From Azospirillum sp051124815 (GTDB lineage: Bacteria; Pseudomonadota; Alphaproteobacteria; Azospirillales; Azospirillaceae), in contig NZ_CP118485.1 of assembly GCF_051124815.1 (NCBI RefSeq), positions 2,666,001-2,730,000 of the forward strand: a stretch of DNA of 64,000 nucleotides, given 5' to 3'. Positions 27,492-40,153 of the stretch are shown one piece after another. The notes under the pieces were generated by a model. The model did not search any database. It saw only the letters and a program-made list of their open reading frames with translations, and was not told the DNA's origin. A program made the position numbers and the translations under genes. The stretch's first letter is position 1. Every line of letters begins with the position of its first letter.

Positions 27492-28292
27492 ATGACCGAA
27501 CGGAACGACGAACGGACACCGACCGCCGCCGCGGATGCGGTGCCGGATCAGGAATTGGCACCGGATGACGGTGCCGGGACGGACCGCCTGCCGGCCGACG
27601 ACGAGAAGGGGCCTCTGCGCCGCTGCATCGCGTCGGGCACGGTCGGGCCGAAAGAGGGCATGATCCGCTTCGTGATCGGCCCCGACGGCGAGGTGGTGCC
27701 GGACCTGGAGGAACGTCTGCCCGGCCGCGGCCTTTGGGTCACGGCCGACAGGGATGCCCTGGCGAAGGCCATGGGGAAATCCGTTTTCGCCAAGGCGGCC
27801 CGCCGGGCGGTGAAAGTACCGCCCGATCTGGCCGAAAGGCTGGAACGGCTGCTGGAACGGCGGTGTCTGCACGCGTTGGGCCTTGCCCGCCGTGCCGGCC
27901 ACGTCCTGGCGGGATACGAGAAGGTGCGCGAGGCGTTGAGGGCCAACCAGGTCGGCCGTGCGGGTCCCCCGCCGGCCCTGCTGGTCGAAGCCGCGGACGG
28001 CTCGCTGGACCAGCGCGGCAAGGTGACGGCGCTCGCGCCGTCGCTGCCGGTGATCGATCTGTTCGAGTCCTCGGCCTTGGCCGCGGCGCTCGGGCGCGAT
28101 CATGCGGTGCATGCCGTGGTGGCGCGAGGCAGGCTGGCCGCTGGGCTGGTCCGCGAAGCGGCACGCCTGAGGGGGCTGAAAGGTCCCCGGGGGCACCTGG
28201 ACCTGAAAGGTCCCCAAGGGGACCGGGATGCGCACCAGGATACTGATAAGGGCTTGGGAGTCGGCGATACGGCCGGCCGGCCTGCGATGTAA
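27492..28292 (+). CDS. YlxR-L7Ae two-domain RNA-binding protein
   Basis: A 266-residue protein joining a YlxR (DUF448) domain (about 38-115, with 'RRCIASGTVGPKEGMIRFVIGPDGEVVPD' and 'GRGLWVT') to an L7Ae/L30e-like domain (about 120-235, 'ALGLARRAGHVLAGYEKV'). In many bacteria these are separate neighbouring genes (ylxR and ylxQ) between nusA and infB; here they are one chain. The YlxR part lacks an extra Cys pair but keeps the RxC entry motif. The last 35 residues contain repeated 'LKGPRGHLDLKGPQGDRD'. RNA binding is family-based. Confidence 0.85.
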   Translation: MTERNDERTPTAAADAVPDQELAPDDGAGTDRLPADDEKGPLRRCIASGTVGPKEGMIRFVIGPDGEVVPDLEERLPGRGLWVTADRDALAKAMGKSVFAKAARRAVKVPPDLAERLERLLERRCLHALGLARRAGHVLAGYEKVREALRANQVGRAGPPPALLVEAADGSLDQRGKVTALAPSLPVIDLFESSALAAALGRDHAVHAVVARGRLAAGLVREAARLRGLKGPRGHLDLKGPQGDRDAHQDTDKGLGVGDTAGRPAM

Positions 28293-28313
28293 CGTCTGAC
28301 CATTCGGGAACCG

Positions 28314-31169
<2,856 letters not shown>

Positions 31170-31170
31170 G

Positions 31171-31230
31171 ACGAACGGCCCGCCCGGCCCCTTCCGGTGT
31201 ATTACCGGAGCGGGCCGGGCGGTTCGTTTT
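31171..31230 (+). terminator. Strong terminator after infB
   Basis: ACGAAC-x-GCCCGCCCGGCCC pairs with GGGCCGGGC-GG-TTCGT around an inner CCGG...CCGG hairpin, then TTTT. The stem is nearly 20 bp. It would cut the usual infB-rbfA co-transcription. Confidence 0.8.
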
Positions 31231-31248
31231 CCGGACGTTTTCCGGACG
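31227..31248. promoter_or_regulatory. Tandem 11-bp direct repeat before the toxin-antitoxin genes
   Basis: TTTTCCGGACG occurs twice back to back (31227-31237 and 31238-31248). It lies 31 bases before the antitoxin ATG, where autoregulatory operators of such modules are usually found. Confidence 0.5.
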
Positions 31249-31278
31249 AGGGAGTAAGGCCTACCTGGAGGTGACGCT

Positions 31279-31608
31279 ATGGATCGTATTCCACTGTCCG
31301 AAGCCGATGGGCACATGGCTGAACTGATCGACCGCGTGGAGAATGGCGAGGAAATCGTCATCATTCGCGACGGGAAACCGGCGGTGAAGCTGGTGCCCAT
31401 CGCAGAGATGACCGGCGTCTCCAATGCGGCCCGTCCGCGACTGCTCGGCCTTGCCAGAGGGAAAATCCAGGTTGCCGAGGATTTCGATGAAACGCCGGAT
31501 TGGCTGATCGATGCCTTCCATGGGATCGATGCAGACAAGCCGCTGCCGGACACGGTGCTGCGTGACATCGACGCTGCAAAGGCTCGACGTGCGAAACCAG
31601 GCCAATGA
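31279..31608 (+). CDS. Phd/YefM-type antitoxin
   Basis: A 109-residue antitoxin. The N-terminal Phd/YefM domain (about 1-50) shows 'EADGHMAELIDRVENGEEIVIIRDGKPAVKLVPI', where the NGEExxIxRxGKPxAxLVP pattern is diagnostic. The remainder is the toxin-wrapping tail. It is preceded by CTGGAGG and overlaps the toxin start by four bases (ATGA), the classic toxin-antitoxin arrangement. It would bind its own promoter, perhaps at the repeats at 31227-31248. Confidence 0.9.
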   Translation: MDRIPLSEADGHMAELIDRVENGEEIVIIRDGKPAVKLVPIAEMTGVSNAARPRLLGLARGKIQVAEDFDETPDWLIDAFHGIDADKPLPDTVLRDIDAAKARRAKPGQ

Positions 31609-31982
31609 AGCTGCTGCTCGACTCCCATGTCCTGCTGTGGGTTCTGGACGTGCCCGAACGGTTGCCTCCACTCGTGCATGACCTGGTTTCCGATCCGACC
31701 GTCACAGTCCTGGTCAGCATTGCGTCGCTTTGGGAGCTGCGCATCAAAGCGTTGAACGGAAAGTTGGAGGCGCCGGACGATTTGTCCGGATTGGCTTTGG
31801 CAAGCGGCTTTTCGCTGCTGCCTATCGACGTTCGTCACATCGGCCAATTGGAAAAGCTTCCGAACCACCACCGCGACCCTTTCGACCGGATGCTGATCGC
31901 CCAGACCCAGGCCGATGGCCTGACGCTGGTGAGCGCCGACCGAACCATCAGACTTTACGACGTGCCCGTTCTCTGGTCCTGA
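31605..31982 (+). CDS. PIN-domain toxin, VapC family
   Basis: A 125-residue PIN ribonuclease. The expected acidic metal ligands are present: Asp6 in LLLDSHVLLW, Glu44 in SLWELRIK, Asp91/Asp94 in RDPFDRMLIAQ and Asp112 in VSADRTI. The 'DSHVLLW...DPFDRMLIAQA' style places it with the PIN toxins that pair with Phd-like antitoxins. Such toxins cleave tRNA or rRNA. Its insertion between infB and rbfA is unusual (see findings). Confidence 0.9.
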   Translation: MKLLLDSHVLLWVLDVPERLPPLVHDLVSDPTVTVLVSIASLWELRIKALNGKLEAPDDLSGLALASGFSLLPIDVRHIGQLEKLPNHHRDPFDRMLIAQTQADGLTLVSADRTIRLYDVPVLWS

Positions 31983-32031
31983 CCCCGATCAGGCCGCCGC
32001 GGGCGCCAGACATCGACGAAAGACACGTACC

Positions 32032-32637
32032 ATGGCCAGCAAGAAGCGCGGCGCGTTCATCGCCGGCAAGCCCCCGTCCCAACGGCAACTGCGCGTCGGC
32101 GAGGAGGTGCGCCACGCCCTTGCCGACCTGTTCCGCCGCGGGGATTTCCACGATCCGGAGCTGGCCTCGCTGAACGTCACGGTCACCGAGGTGCGGATCA
32201 GCCCCGACCTGTCCAACGCCACCGTCTTCTACTCGACGCTGGGCGGCGAGCGGATGGAGGAGGCCCAGGTCGCCCTGAAGCGGGGCGCCGCCTTCCTGCG
32301 CGGTCAGGTCGCGCGCATGGTCAACCTGCGCCATGCCCCGACGCTGAGCTTCGAGGCCGACACCTCCTTCGACTATGCCCACCGCATCGACAGCATCCTG
32401 CACAGCCCGGAAGTCGCCCGCGACCTGAGCGGCCATCCGCTGGGCCGCGTCAATGGCGACGACGACCATGACGAGGATGAGGACGACGCATGGGATGAAG
32501 AGGATGATCTCGGCCCCGACGAGGAGGACGAGGACGACGATCTCGACGACGACCAAGCCATGCTCGACGACGAAGAGAAGGGCGAGGAGAAGGGCGAGAC
32601 CGGGGACGAGAGCCGGGGCGGCCGTCGTGGCTCGTAA
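32032..32637 (+). CDS. rbfA: Ribosome-binding factor A with acidic tail
   Basis: A 30S maturation factor that binds the 16S 5' helix region. Residues 1-125 form the KH-like RbfA domain (starting SQRQLRVGEEVRHALADL and including 'VTVTEVRISPDLSNATVFYS'). From about 140 to the end the protein is an extremely acidic Asp/Glu tail. Typical RbfA is 120-135 residues, so this one is about 65 longer. The end overlaps the truB GTG start by 11 bases. Confidence 0.94.
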   Translation: MASKKRGAFIAGKPPSQRQLRVGEEVRHALADLFRRGDFHDPELASLNVTVTEVRISPDLSNATVFYSTLGGERMEEAQVALKRGAAFLRGQVARMVNLRHAPTLSFEADTSFDYAHRIDSILHSPEVARDLSGHPLGRVNGDDDHDEDEDDAWDEEDDLGPDEEDEDDDLDDDQAMLDDEEKGEEKGETGDESRGGRRGS

Positions 32638-33568
32638 GCGCAAGGGCACGCCGATCCACGGCTGGATCGTGCTGGACAAGCCCGAAGGCATGACCTCCAC
32701 CCAGGCGCTGTCGAAGGTGCGCCGCCTGCTGAACGCAGAGAAGGCCGGACATGGCGGCACGCTTGACCCGCTGGCGACCGGCATCCTGCCGATCGCGCTG
32801 GGCGAGGCGACCAAGACCGTCTCCTATGCCATGGACGGCGCCAAGACCTACCGCTTCTCCATCCGCTGGGGCGAGCGCACCACCACCGACGACCGCGAGG
32901 GCGCGGTGATCGACCGCTCCGACCGGCGGCCGACGACCGACGAGATCCGCGCCGCCCTGCCCGCCTTCCTGGGCGAGATCCAGCAGGTGCCGCCGCAGTT
33001 CTGCGCCATCAAGATCGACGGCGAGCGCGCCTATGACATCGCGCGCGAAGGCGACGCGGTCGATCTGGCCGCCCGCACCGTGCGCATCGACCGCTTCGAG
33101 CTGGTCGAGGAGCCGGACGCCGACCATGCGGTGTTCGAGGTCGATTGCGGCAAGGGCACCTATGTCCGCTCGCTGGCCCGCGACCTGTCGGAAGCGCTGG
33201 GCACGGTCGGCCATGTCGGGCTTCTGCGCCGTCTGCGCGTCGGCTCCTTCACGCTGGACCGCGCGATTTCCCTGGACGAACTGGCCGCCATGGAGCAAGG
33301 TGCGGCCGTCGAACGACTTCTGTTGCCGATCGAGACCGCGCTGGACGACATCCCGGCGCTGGCCCTGACGGAAGCGGAAGCGCACCGACTGAGGCACGGC
33401 CAGACGGTGGCTCTCCTCACCCGGCAGGATCGTGACCGCCTGATGGCGGTTCAGGGTGCTGACGGTGGGGATGGCACCGTCATTGCGCTTTTCGGCGGAA
33501 CGCCGGTGGCGTTGGCCCGTGTCGAGGGGGCGGAGGTCCGTCCGGTGCGCGTACTCAACCTCTCGTGA
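32627..33568 (+). CDS. truB: tRNA pseudouridine(55) synthase
   Basis: Makes pseudouridine 55 in the T-loop of tRNAs. The 313-residue product has 'GWIVLDKPEGMTS' and the catalytic motif GHGGTLDPLATGILP with nucleophile Asp47. 'PPQFCAIKIDGERAYDIAREG' and 'VDCGKGTYVRSLARDL' are conserved. The start is GTG 32627 (VARKRKGTPIHGW), overlapping the rbfA end; longer in-frame reading upstream merely shadows the rbfA acidic tail. Confidence 0.96.
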   Translation: MARKRKGTPIHGWIVLDKPEGMTSTQALSKVRRLLNAEKAGHGGTLDPLATGILPIALGEATKTVSYAMDGAKTYRFSIRWGERTTTDDREGAVIDRSDRRPTTDEIRAALPAFLGEIQQVPPQFCAIKIDGERAYDIAREGDAVDLAARTVRIDRFELVEEPDADHAVFEVDCGKGTYVRSLARDLSEALGTVGHVGLLRRLRVGSFTLDRAISLDELAAMEQGAAVERLLLPIETALDDIPALALTEAEAHRLRHGQTVALLTRQDRDRLMAVQGADGGDGTVIALFGGTPVALARVEGAEVRPVRVLNLS

Positions 33569-33582
33569 TTTAGGAGACCCCG

Positions 33583-33852
33583 ATGTCGATTACGCCCGAG
33601 CGCAAGCAGGAGCTGATCAAGGAATATTCCCGCGGTGAGGCCGACACCGGCTCGCCCGAGGTCCAGGTGTCGATCCTGACGGAGCGCATCAGCAACCTGA
33701 CCGAGCACCTGAAGAGCCACAAGAAGGACTTCCACTCCCGCCGTGGTCTGCTGGTGATGGTCGGTCAGCGCCGCCGTCTGCTCGACTATCTGAAGAAGAA
33801 GGATCAGTCGCGCTACGCCGCTCTGATCGAGCGTCTGGGTCTGCGCCGCTAA
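33583..33852 (+). CDS. rpsO: 30S ribosomal protein S15
   Basis: The 89-residue primary 16S-binding protein of the platform, full-length, with 'TGSPEVQVSILTERISNLTEHL' and 'HKKDFHSRRGLLVMVGQRRRLLDYL', the conserved rRNA-binding loop. It is 14 bases after truB with an AGGAG ribosome site. As in E. coli it precedes pnp. A terminator follows at 33885. Confidence 0.98.
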   Translation: MSITPERKQELIKEYSRGEADTGSPEVQVSILTERISNLTEHLKSHKKDFHSRRGLLVMVGQRRRLLDYLKKKDQSRYAALIERLGLRR

Positions 33853-33884
33853 CCGCTGCGCCGTCCCGCCGACGGGTTCGGGTT

Positions 33885-33913
33885 CCCCTGGCCGGCCACC
33901 GGCCGGGGGTTTC
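33885..33913 (+). terminator. Terminator after rpsO
   Basis: CCCCTGGCCGG pairs with CCGGCCGGGG around CCA, then GTTTCCC. The T-run is short, so efficiency may be partial. Confidence 0.6.
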
Positions 33914-34020
33914 CCTTCCAGTCCGGCGGACCATCGAAGCTGCTTTTCACCTGTATCGTTCCGGAACACCTCATTGGTTATTGGCAATAGAAACTCGATC
34001 TTGAGCGTTTCGTGACGGAC

Positions 34021-34055
34021 AGGCCGGCCCGATCATTCGGGGACCGGCCTTTTTT
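34021..34055 (+). terminator. Terminator-like hairpin in the rpsO-pnp gap
   Basis: AGGCCGG (34021-34027) and CCGGCCT (34044-34050) pair around an inner CCCGATCATTCGGG hairpin, followed by TTTTT. It lies 170 bases past rpsO and 147 before pnp. It may be the main rpsO terminator or a pnp leader attenuator. The 349-bp gap holds no gene. Confidence 0.7.
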
Positions 34056-34201
34056 GCATCCACGACACTTCTATCTCGATACGTTTAGTCCTGTTGTCGA
34101 ACACCATATCTCCAGTTTTCTCGCGGGGTCCTACGACCGATGGCCCCGGCCTTGGGCGGCAATCCGGCCGTTGCAGGGTGTCGGATGGAAGGAAAGAATC
34201 C

Positions 34202-36313
<2,112 letters not shown>

Positions 36314-36366
36314 TCCGCCGGATCCGACTGCGGGATGGGCTGCGGCCCTCCCGCCGCTGGGTTCAA

Positions 36367-36403
36367 GAAAAAGGCGCCTTCCCGTGCGAGGGCGCCTTTT
36401 TTC
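36367..36403. terminator. Bidirectional terminator between pnp and the toxin gene
   Basis: AAAAAGGCGCC and GGCGCCTTTTTT are inverted repeats with a short loop. The stem is flanked by A-run and T-run, so it can stop both pnp (plus) and the convergent PIN gene (minus). Confidence 0.85.
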
Positions 36404-36420
36404 TTGCCGTACGGTCGAAC

Positions 36421-36957
36421 TTATAGCACGGGAAGCTGGCCGGACCGCAGCCACTCGACGGCGCGGAAGGGATGGGCGACGATCAGACGGCCCTTCGCGG
36501 TTTCCACCAACGCCACCCGGTCGACCTCAACCACGCGACCCTTCAGCCCCAGGAAATCGTCGAAGTTGGCGGTGACCAAAAGATGCGCGCCACCCGCAAT
36601 GGCGGTGTCCACCACATGGGCATCCTCCTCGTCGCGCATGGGTATCAAACCAGTGCCACCGAGCGTGAGATGGGGTGCCATCCCGGCAGGACCCAGCCGG
36701 GCATAGCCGGCAATCGTTTCGACCAGCAGGTCCACCGTCGGACGCGGAACGCCCCAGTCCACTTCAAAGACCTTGCGCAACCGGCTGAGCATCCCCCACG
36801 ACACGACCAACTGCAGCGGAAGATCAGCGGCCTGCCCGGCCCGGACCATGCCGACCAAAGTCTGGGAGGCCGTATTTCCGGCGCCTTTCCGGTCGGCCAG
36901 GAAAGCGGCGCACCAGATGTTCAAATCCAGGCAAAGGTTCAGGACGGGCTGCGCCAT
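36421..36957 (-). CDS. PIN-domain protein, probable toxin
   Basis: A 178-residue PIN-like protein. The N-terminal 'LNLCLDLNIWCAAFLADRKG' supplies the first Asp. 'PMRDEEDAHVVDTAIAGGAHLLVTANFDDF' supplies the acidic cluster and final Asp. It is longer than VapC, like the subgroup that carries a C-terminal extension. It begins ten bases after the stop of the small gene upstream, which has an RHH-like N-terminus. This pairing suggests a toxin-antitoxin module, but the activity is inferred. Confidence 0.78.
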   Translation of the reverse strand: MAQPVLNLCLDLNIWCAAFLADRKGAGNTASQTLVGMVRAGQAADLPLQLVVSWGMLSRLRKVFEVDWGVPRPTVDLLVETIAGYARLGPAGMAPHLTLGGTGLIPMRDEEDAHVVDTAIAGGAHLLVTANFDDFLGLKGRVVEVDRVALVETAKGRLIVAHPFRAVEWLRSGQLPVL

Positions 36958-36967
36958 TGGGATGCGG

Positions 36968-37318
36968 TCACTGCGTCAGACGCACGGCTTCGGCCAGCAG
37001 GTCGTCCTCATCCACGGCCTCGCCGGCGGCCGGGACCCTTACATTTGTCATGTCACCGATAAAGCGGCGATGTGCCACCTCCCACTCGGCGTCCAGCGTC
37101 TTCCGTGTGATGGCACGGGTCAGGGTGTCGAGATCCGCCTCCGTCCCAAGCTTCTCAATCCGGCGGAAGGCAGCCCGGGCTTCGGACGGCAGCCGGGCAT
37201 AAAAGCGGAGCGCCGCCGCAGCGATCTGAGCCGGCGACCGATCTTCCAACTCGGCGATCTGTTCCACGGCCCGCGCGGTTTCTTCGTCCGCATAGGCCGA
37301 AATGGTGCGGGCAGGCAT
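36968..37318 (-). CDS. RHH-like antitoxin
   Basis: A 116-residue protein. The first 45 residues (ARTISAYADEETARAVEQIAE, then RSPAQIAAAALRFYARLP) look like a ribbon-helix-helix: a short beta strand followed by two helices. The rest is charged and acidic at the end, fitting a toxin-binding tail. ATG 37318 is preceded by GGAGAAAG. The direct repeats at 37322-37349 lie directly upstream. It is convergent with pnp and divergent from the WYL regulator gene. Confidence 0.75.
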   Translation of the reverse strand: MPARTISAYADEETARAVEQIAELEDRSPAQIAAAALRFYARLPSEARAAFRRIEKLGTEADLDTLTRAITRKTLDAEWEVAHRRFIGDMTNVRVPAAGEAVDEDDLLAEAVRLTQ

Positions 37319-37321
37319 GGC

Positions 37322-37349
37322 TTTCTCCAGAAACTCCGGTTTCTCCAGA
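37322..37349. promoter_or_regulatory. Direct repeats upstream of the RHH antitoxin
   Basis: TTTCTCCAGA occurs at 37322-37331 and 37340-37349, spaced by 18 bases. The first overlaps the antitoxin ribosome-binding site. They could be an RHH operator or a duplicated Shine-Dalgarno region. Confidence 0.45.
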
Positions 37350-37441
37350 TATGACGCGACTGGGGTGATGCGACAAGCGGCATTCTTCCCATCCGGACAG
37401 CATGCTATGCAGAACCCTTCGAACCCGACCCCGCCCCGCCG

Positions 37442-38131
37442 ATGTCCCGCGCCGAACGTCTCCTCGATCTGATGCAGGTTCTGCGGCGGCATCGTCAGCC
37501 GGTCAGCGGCAGGTCGCTGGCCGGCGAGCTGGGGGTCAGCCTGCGCACGCTCTATCGCGACATCGCCACGCTGCAGGCGCAGGGCGCGATGATCGAGGGG
37601 GAGCCGGGGGTGGGATATCTGCTGCGCGCCGGTTTCCTGCTGCCGCCGCTGATGTTCACCGAGGAGGAGCTGGAGGCGCTGGTGCTCGGCTCCCGCTGGG
37701 TGGTCGACCGCGGCGACAGCCGGCTGGGCGGGGCGGCACGCAATGCGCTCGCCAAGATCGCGGCGGTGCTGCCGCCGGACAAGCGGGAGGGGCTGGACGG
37801 CTCCGCCCTGCTGGTGGGTCCGGGCGAACCGATCGCCGCGGGGGATGCCGAATTGGCGACCATCCGAACCGCCATCCGGACTGAGCGCAAGCTGGAGATC
37901 GCCTATCGCGACCGCGACGGGTCGGAAAGCCGGCGCATCGTCTGGCCGTTCGCGCTGGGCTTCTTCGACCGGGTTCGGGTGATGGTCGCGTGGTGCGAGC
38001 TGCGCCAGTCCTTCCGCCATTTCCGCACCGACCGCATCCTGGCGCTGACCGCCGGCGAGACCCGCTATCCCCGCCGCCGGCAGGCGATGCTGAAGGAATG
38101 GCGCGCGGCCGAGGGCATACCGCAACGGTGA
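37442..38131 (+). CDS. YafY-type HTH/WYL transcriptional regulator
   Basis: A 229-residue regulator. It has an N-terminal winged helix-turn-helix (about 1-60, 'SGRSLAGELGVSLRTLYRDIATLQAQG') and a WYL domain (about 135-200, 'ERKLEIAYRDRDGSESRRIVWPFALG'), in which the usual W-Y-L is relaxed. WYL domains sense ligands or nucleic acids. The gene is followed on the same strand by a VOC protein, a frequent pairing for this subgroup, so it probably controls that gene. Confidence 0.88.
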   Translation: MSRAERLLDLMQVLRRHRQPVSGRSLAGELGVSLRTLYRDIATLQAQGAMIEGEPGVGYLLRAGFLLPPLMFTEEELEALVLGSRWVVDRGDSRLGGAARNALAKIAAVLPPDKREGLDGSALLVGPGEPIAAGDAELATIRTAIRTERKLEIAYRDRDGSESRRIVWPFALGFFDRVRVMVAWCELRQSFRHFRTDRILALTAGETRYPRRRQAMLKEWRAAEGIPQR

Positions 38132-38245
38132 CGGCATGCTGACGGAAACTGTCAGCATGTGGACTTAGTCTTGGCTTTGCCGGTGAGGGCGGCGAACGGA
38201 ACGAACCGGCCGCCCCACCCCAATCCTTCAAGACCGGAGCCCACC

Positions 38246-38692
38246 ATGACCGCCACCGCTGCCAATGCCTCCGCCGCCGCCCTCGCCCTCGATTTCGTCC
38301 TGCTCTACGTCGACAGCCCGGCCGCCAGCGCCGCCTTCTACGCCGACCTGCTGGGCCGGCCGCCGGTGGAGGCCTCCCCCACCTTCGCCATGTTCAAGGC
38401 CGGCGACGGGCTGATGCTGGGCCTGTGGTCGCGCCACACGGTGGAGCCGGCGGCGACCGCCCCCGGCGGCGGCGAGATCGCTTTCACCGTCGCCGACGAG
38501 GCGGCGGTGCGCGACCTGCACGCCGACTGGAGCGCCCGCGGCCTGACCATCCTGCAGCCGCCGACGGCGATGGATTTCGGTCATACCTTCGTTGCACGGG
38601 ACCCCGACGGCCACCGTCTGCGCGTGTTCGCTCCCGATCGGGGTGAAGAGACCAACCAGCACGAAGCCAAGGCCGAACAGGTGCGGTCGTGA
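38246..38692 (+). CDS. VOC-family (glyoxalase-like) protein
   Basis: A 148-residue vicinal-oxygen-chelate protein of the kind annotated as glyoxalase or drug-resistance protein. Two beta-alpha-beta-beta-beta modules are visible: 'LALDFVLLYVDSPAASAAFYADLLGRPP' and 'AVRDLHADWSARGLTILQPPTAMDFGHTFVARDPDGHRLRVF'. Substrate unknown. Downstream of the WYL regulator; its stop overlaps the next gene's GTG by four bases. Confidence 0.85.
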   Translation: MTATAANASAAALALDFVLLYVDSPAASAAFYADLLGRPPVEASPTFAMFKAGDGLMLGLWSRHTVEPAATAPGGGEIAFTVADEAAVRDLHADWSARGLTILQPPTAMDFGHTFVARDPDGHRLRVFAPDRGEETNQHEAKAEQVRS

Positions 38693-39168
38693 ACGGCGGC
38701 GCGCGGACGGGCGTCCAGACGGCAGCGTGGATCGCAGTCGCCAGCGCCGAGCATGTGCGGCGCGGCCGGGCCGGCGGCTTCATGCAGGTCTGCCACGGCA
38801 AGGCGGCTCCGCTGCGACGCATCCGGCCGGGCGACCGGGTCGTCTACTACTCCCCCACCGACCGGTTCGGCGCGGCGGATGGGCTGAAGTCCTTCACCGC
38901 CATCGGCACAATCCTGCCGGGAGAGCCGTACCGGTTCGACATGGGCGGCGGTTTCGTCCCCTTCCGGCGCGACGTGTCCTGGTGGCCGGCCGAGGAGGCG
39001 CCGATCCAGCCGCTGCTGGACCGGCTGGAGCTGACCGCCGGGGTGCGGAACTGGGGCTATCCCTTCCGCTTCGGCCTGCTGCGGGTCAGCCTTGGCGATT
39101 TCGACCGGATCGCCGAGGCCATGAGGGCAGTGGGGCGGGCGGCGGTGCGGGAGGACATGGCGGCCTGA
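38689..39168 (+). CDS. EVE-domain protein
   Basis: A 159-residue single-domain protein of the EVE/PUA-like (UPF0310) group. The family pattern 'WIAVASAEHVRRGRAGGFMQVCHGKAAPLRRIRPGDRVVYYSP' is seen from about residue 14. EVE domains bind modified bases such as 5-methylcytosine and are sometimes fused to restriction or RNA-binding modules; here the domain stands alone. GTG start coupled to the VOC gene. Confidence 0.88.
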   Translation: MNGGARTGVQTAAWIAVASAEHVRRGRAGGFMQVCHGKAAPLRRIRPGDRVVYYSPTDRFGAADGLKSFTAIGTILPGEPYRFDMGGGFVPFRRDVSWWPAEEAPIQPLLDRLELTAGVRNWGYPFRFGLLRVSLGDFDRIAEAMRAVGRAAVREDMAA

Positions 39169-39180
39169 TCGCATAAAAGT

Positions 39181-39214
39181 CACCGGCGGACAGGGATGAA
39201 AAGCCCTGCCGCCG
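39181..39214 (+). terminator. Hairpin after the EVE gene
   Basis: CCGGCGG-ACAGGG pairs with CCCTG-CCGCCGG around ATGAAAAG. There is no T-run after it, so termination here would probably be Rho-dependent or weak. The remaining gap to ccmC holds no gene. Confidence 0.45.
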
Positions 39215-39401
39215 GCGTCCGACAGGGAGATAAACAGGCTTCTGGAATCATTAGAGTTGCCTGATACCTTTGTATAAGAGTACGAACGAATGGCGATTCT
39301 TCCTGACCGAGATCAAGGCGAAACCCCTCGCAGTCCGCCATACATGCGCTTATATCGTCCGCAAGCCTGACCAAGGTCACCTGTACCGGGGCCATCGTTC
39401 T

Positions 39402-40148
39402 ATGCATCGTTTCGCCAATCCCGCCCGCTTCCTGCGTCTTTCGGCCGTGCTGCTGCCATGGTGCGCCGGGGCGACCGTGATCCTGACGATCCTCGGGCTG
39501 TGGCTCAGCCTGTTCGGCTCGCCGCCCGACTATCAGCAGGGCGAGACGGTGCGGATCATGTACATCCATGTGCCCGCCGCCTGGATGAGCATGTTCATCT
39601 ACACCAACATGGCCATCGCCGCCGGGGTGGGTCTGGTGTGGAAGCACCCGCTGGCCGACCTGTTCGCCAAGGCCGCCGCCCCCATCGGCGCCGGCTTCAC
39701 CTTCGTCTGCCTGGTGACCGGGTCGCTGTGGGGCGCGCCGATGTGGGGCACCTGGTGGGTGTGGGACGCGCGGCTGACCAGCGTGCTGATCCTGTTCTTC
39801 CTCTATCTCGGCTACATGGCCCTGGTGAACGCCTTCGACGATCCGCAGCGCGGCATGAAGGCCGGCAACGTCCTGCTGCTGGTCGGCATCGTCAATGTGC
39901 CGATCATCAAATTCTCGGTCGACTGGTGGAACACGCTGCACCAGCCCGCCAGCGTCGTGCGCATGGGCGGTCCCAGCATCGACCCCAGCATGCTGACGCC
40001 GCTTCTGGTGATGGCCGGCGCCTTCACCGCCTATTTCGTGGCGGTCGTCATGCTGCGTGTGCGCACCGAGATCGCCCAGCGCAAAATCCAGACGCTGCGG
40101 CTTTCGGTCGCGGGTGACGGCGGCGTGGCCGACGGGATGCGGGGGTAA
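39402..40148 (+). CDS. ccmC: Heme exporter/handling protein CcmC
   Basis: Inner-membrane protein of system I cytochrome c maturation; loads heme onto CcmE. The 248-residue product has about six transmembrane helices and the tryptophan-rich WWD domain 'WGAPMWGTWWVWDARLTS', flanked by conserved His residues ('YIHVPAAW', 'WWNTLHQ'). It is the first gene of ccmC-D-E-F-G-H-I. The ATP-dependent partners ccmA and ccmB are not upstream, so they must lie elsewhere in the genome. Confidence 0.95.
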   Translation: MHRFANPARFLRLSAVLLPWCAGATVILTILGLWLSLFGSPPDYQQGETVRIMYIHVPAAWMSMFIYTNMAIAAGVGLVWKHPLADLFAKAAAPIGAGFTFVCLVTGSLWGAPMWGTWWVWDARLTSVLILFFLYLGYMALVNAFDDPQRGMKAGNVLLLVGIVNVPIIKFSVDWWNTLHQPASVVRMGGPSIDPSMLTPLLVMAGAFTAYFVAVVMLRVRTEIAQRKIQTLRLSVAGDGGVADGMRG

Positions 40149-40153
40149 GGACG

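Noticed and set aside
25747..27561. A long open frame on the minus strand across nusA.
   Set aside because: It is antisense to an unmistakable nusA, has shadow-frame composition (His/Asp/Gly/Leu-rich) and lacks family features. GC-rich codons routinely create such frames.
39181..39214. Intrinsic terminator with full confidence after the EVE gene.
   Set aside because: The hairpin is strong but has no T-run; listed only as a weak candidate.
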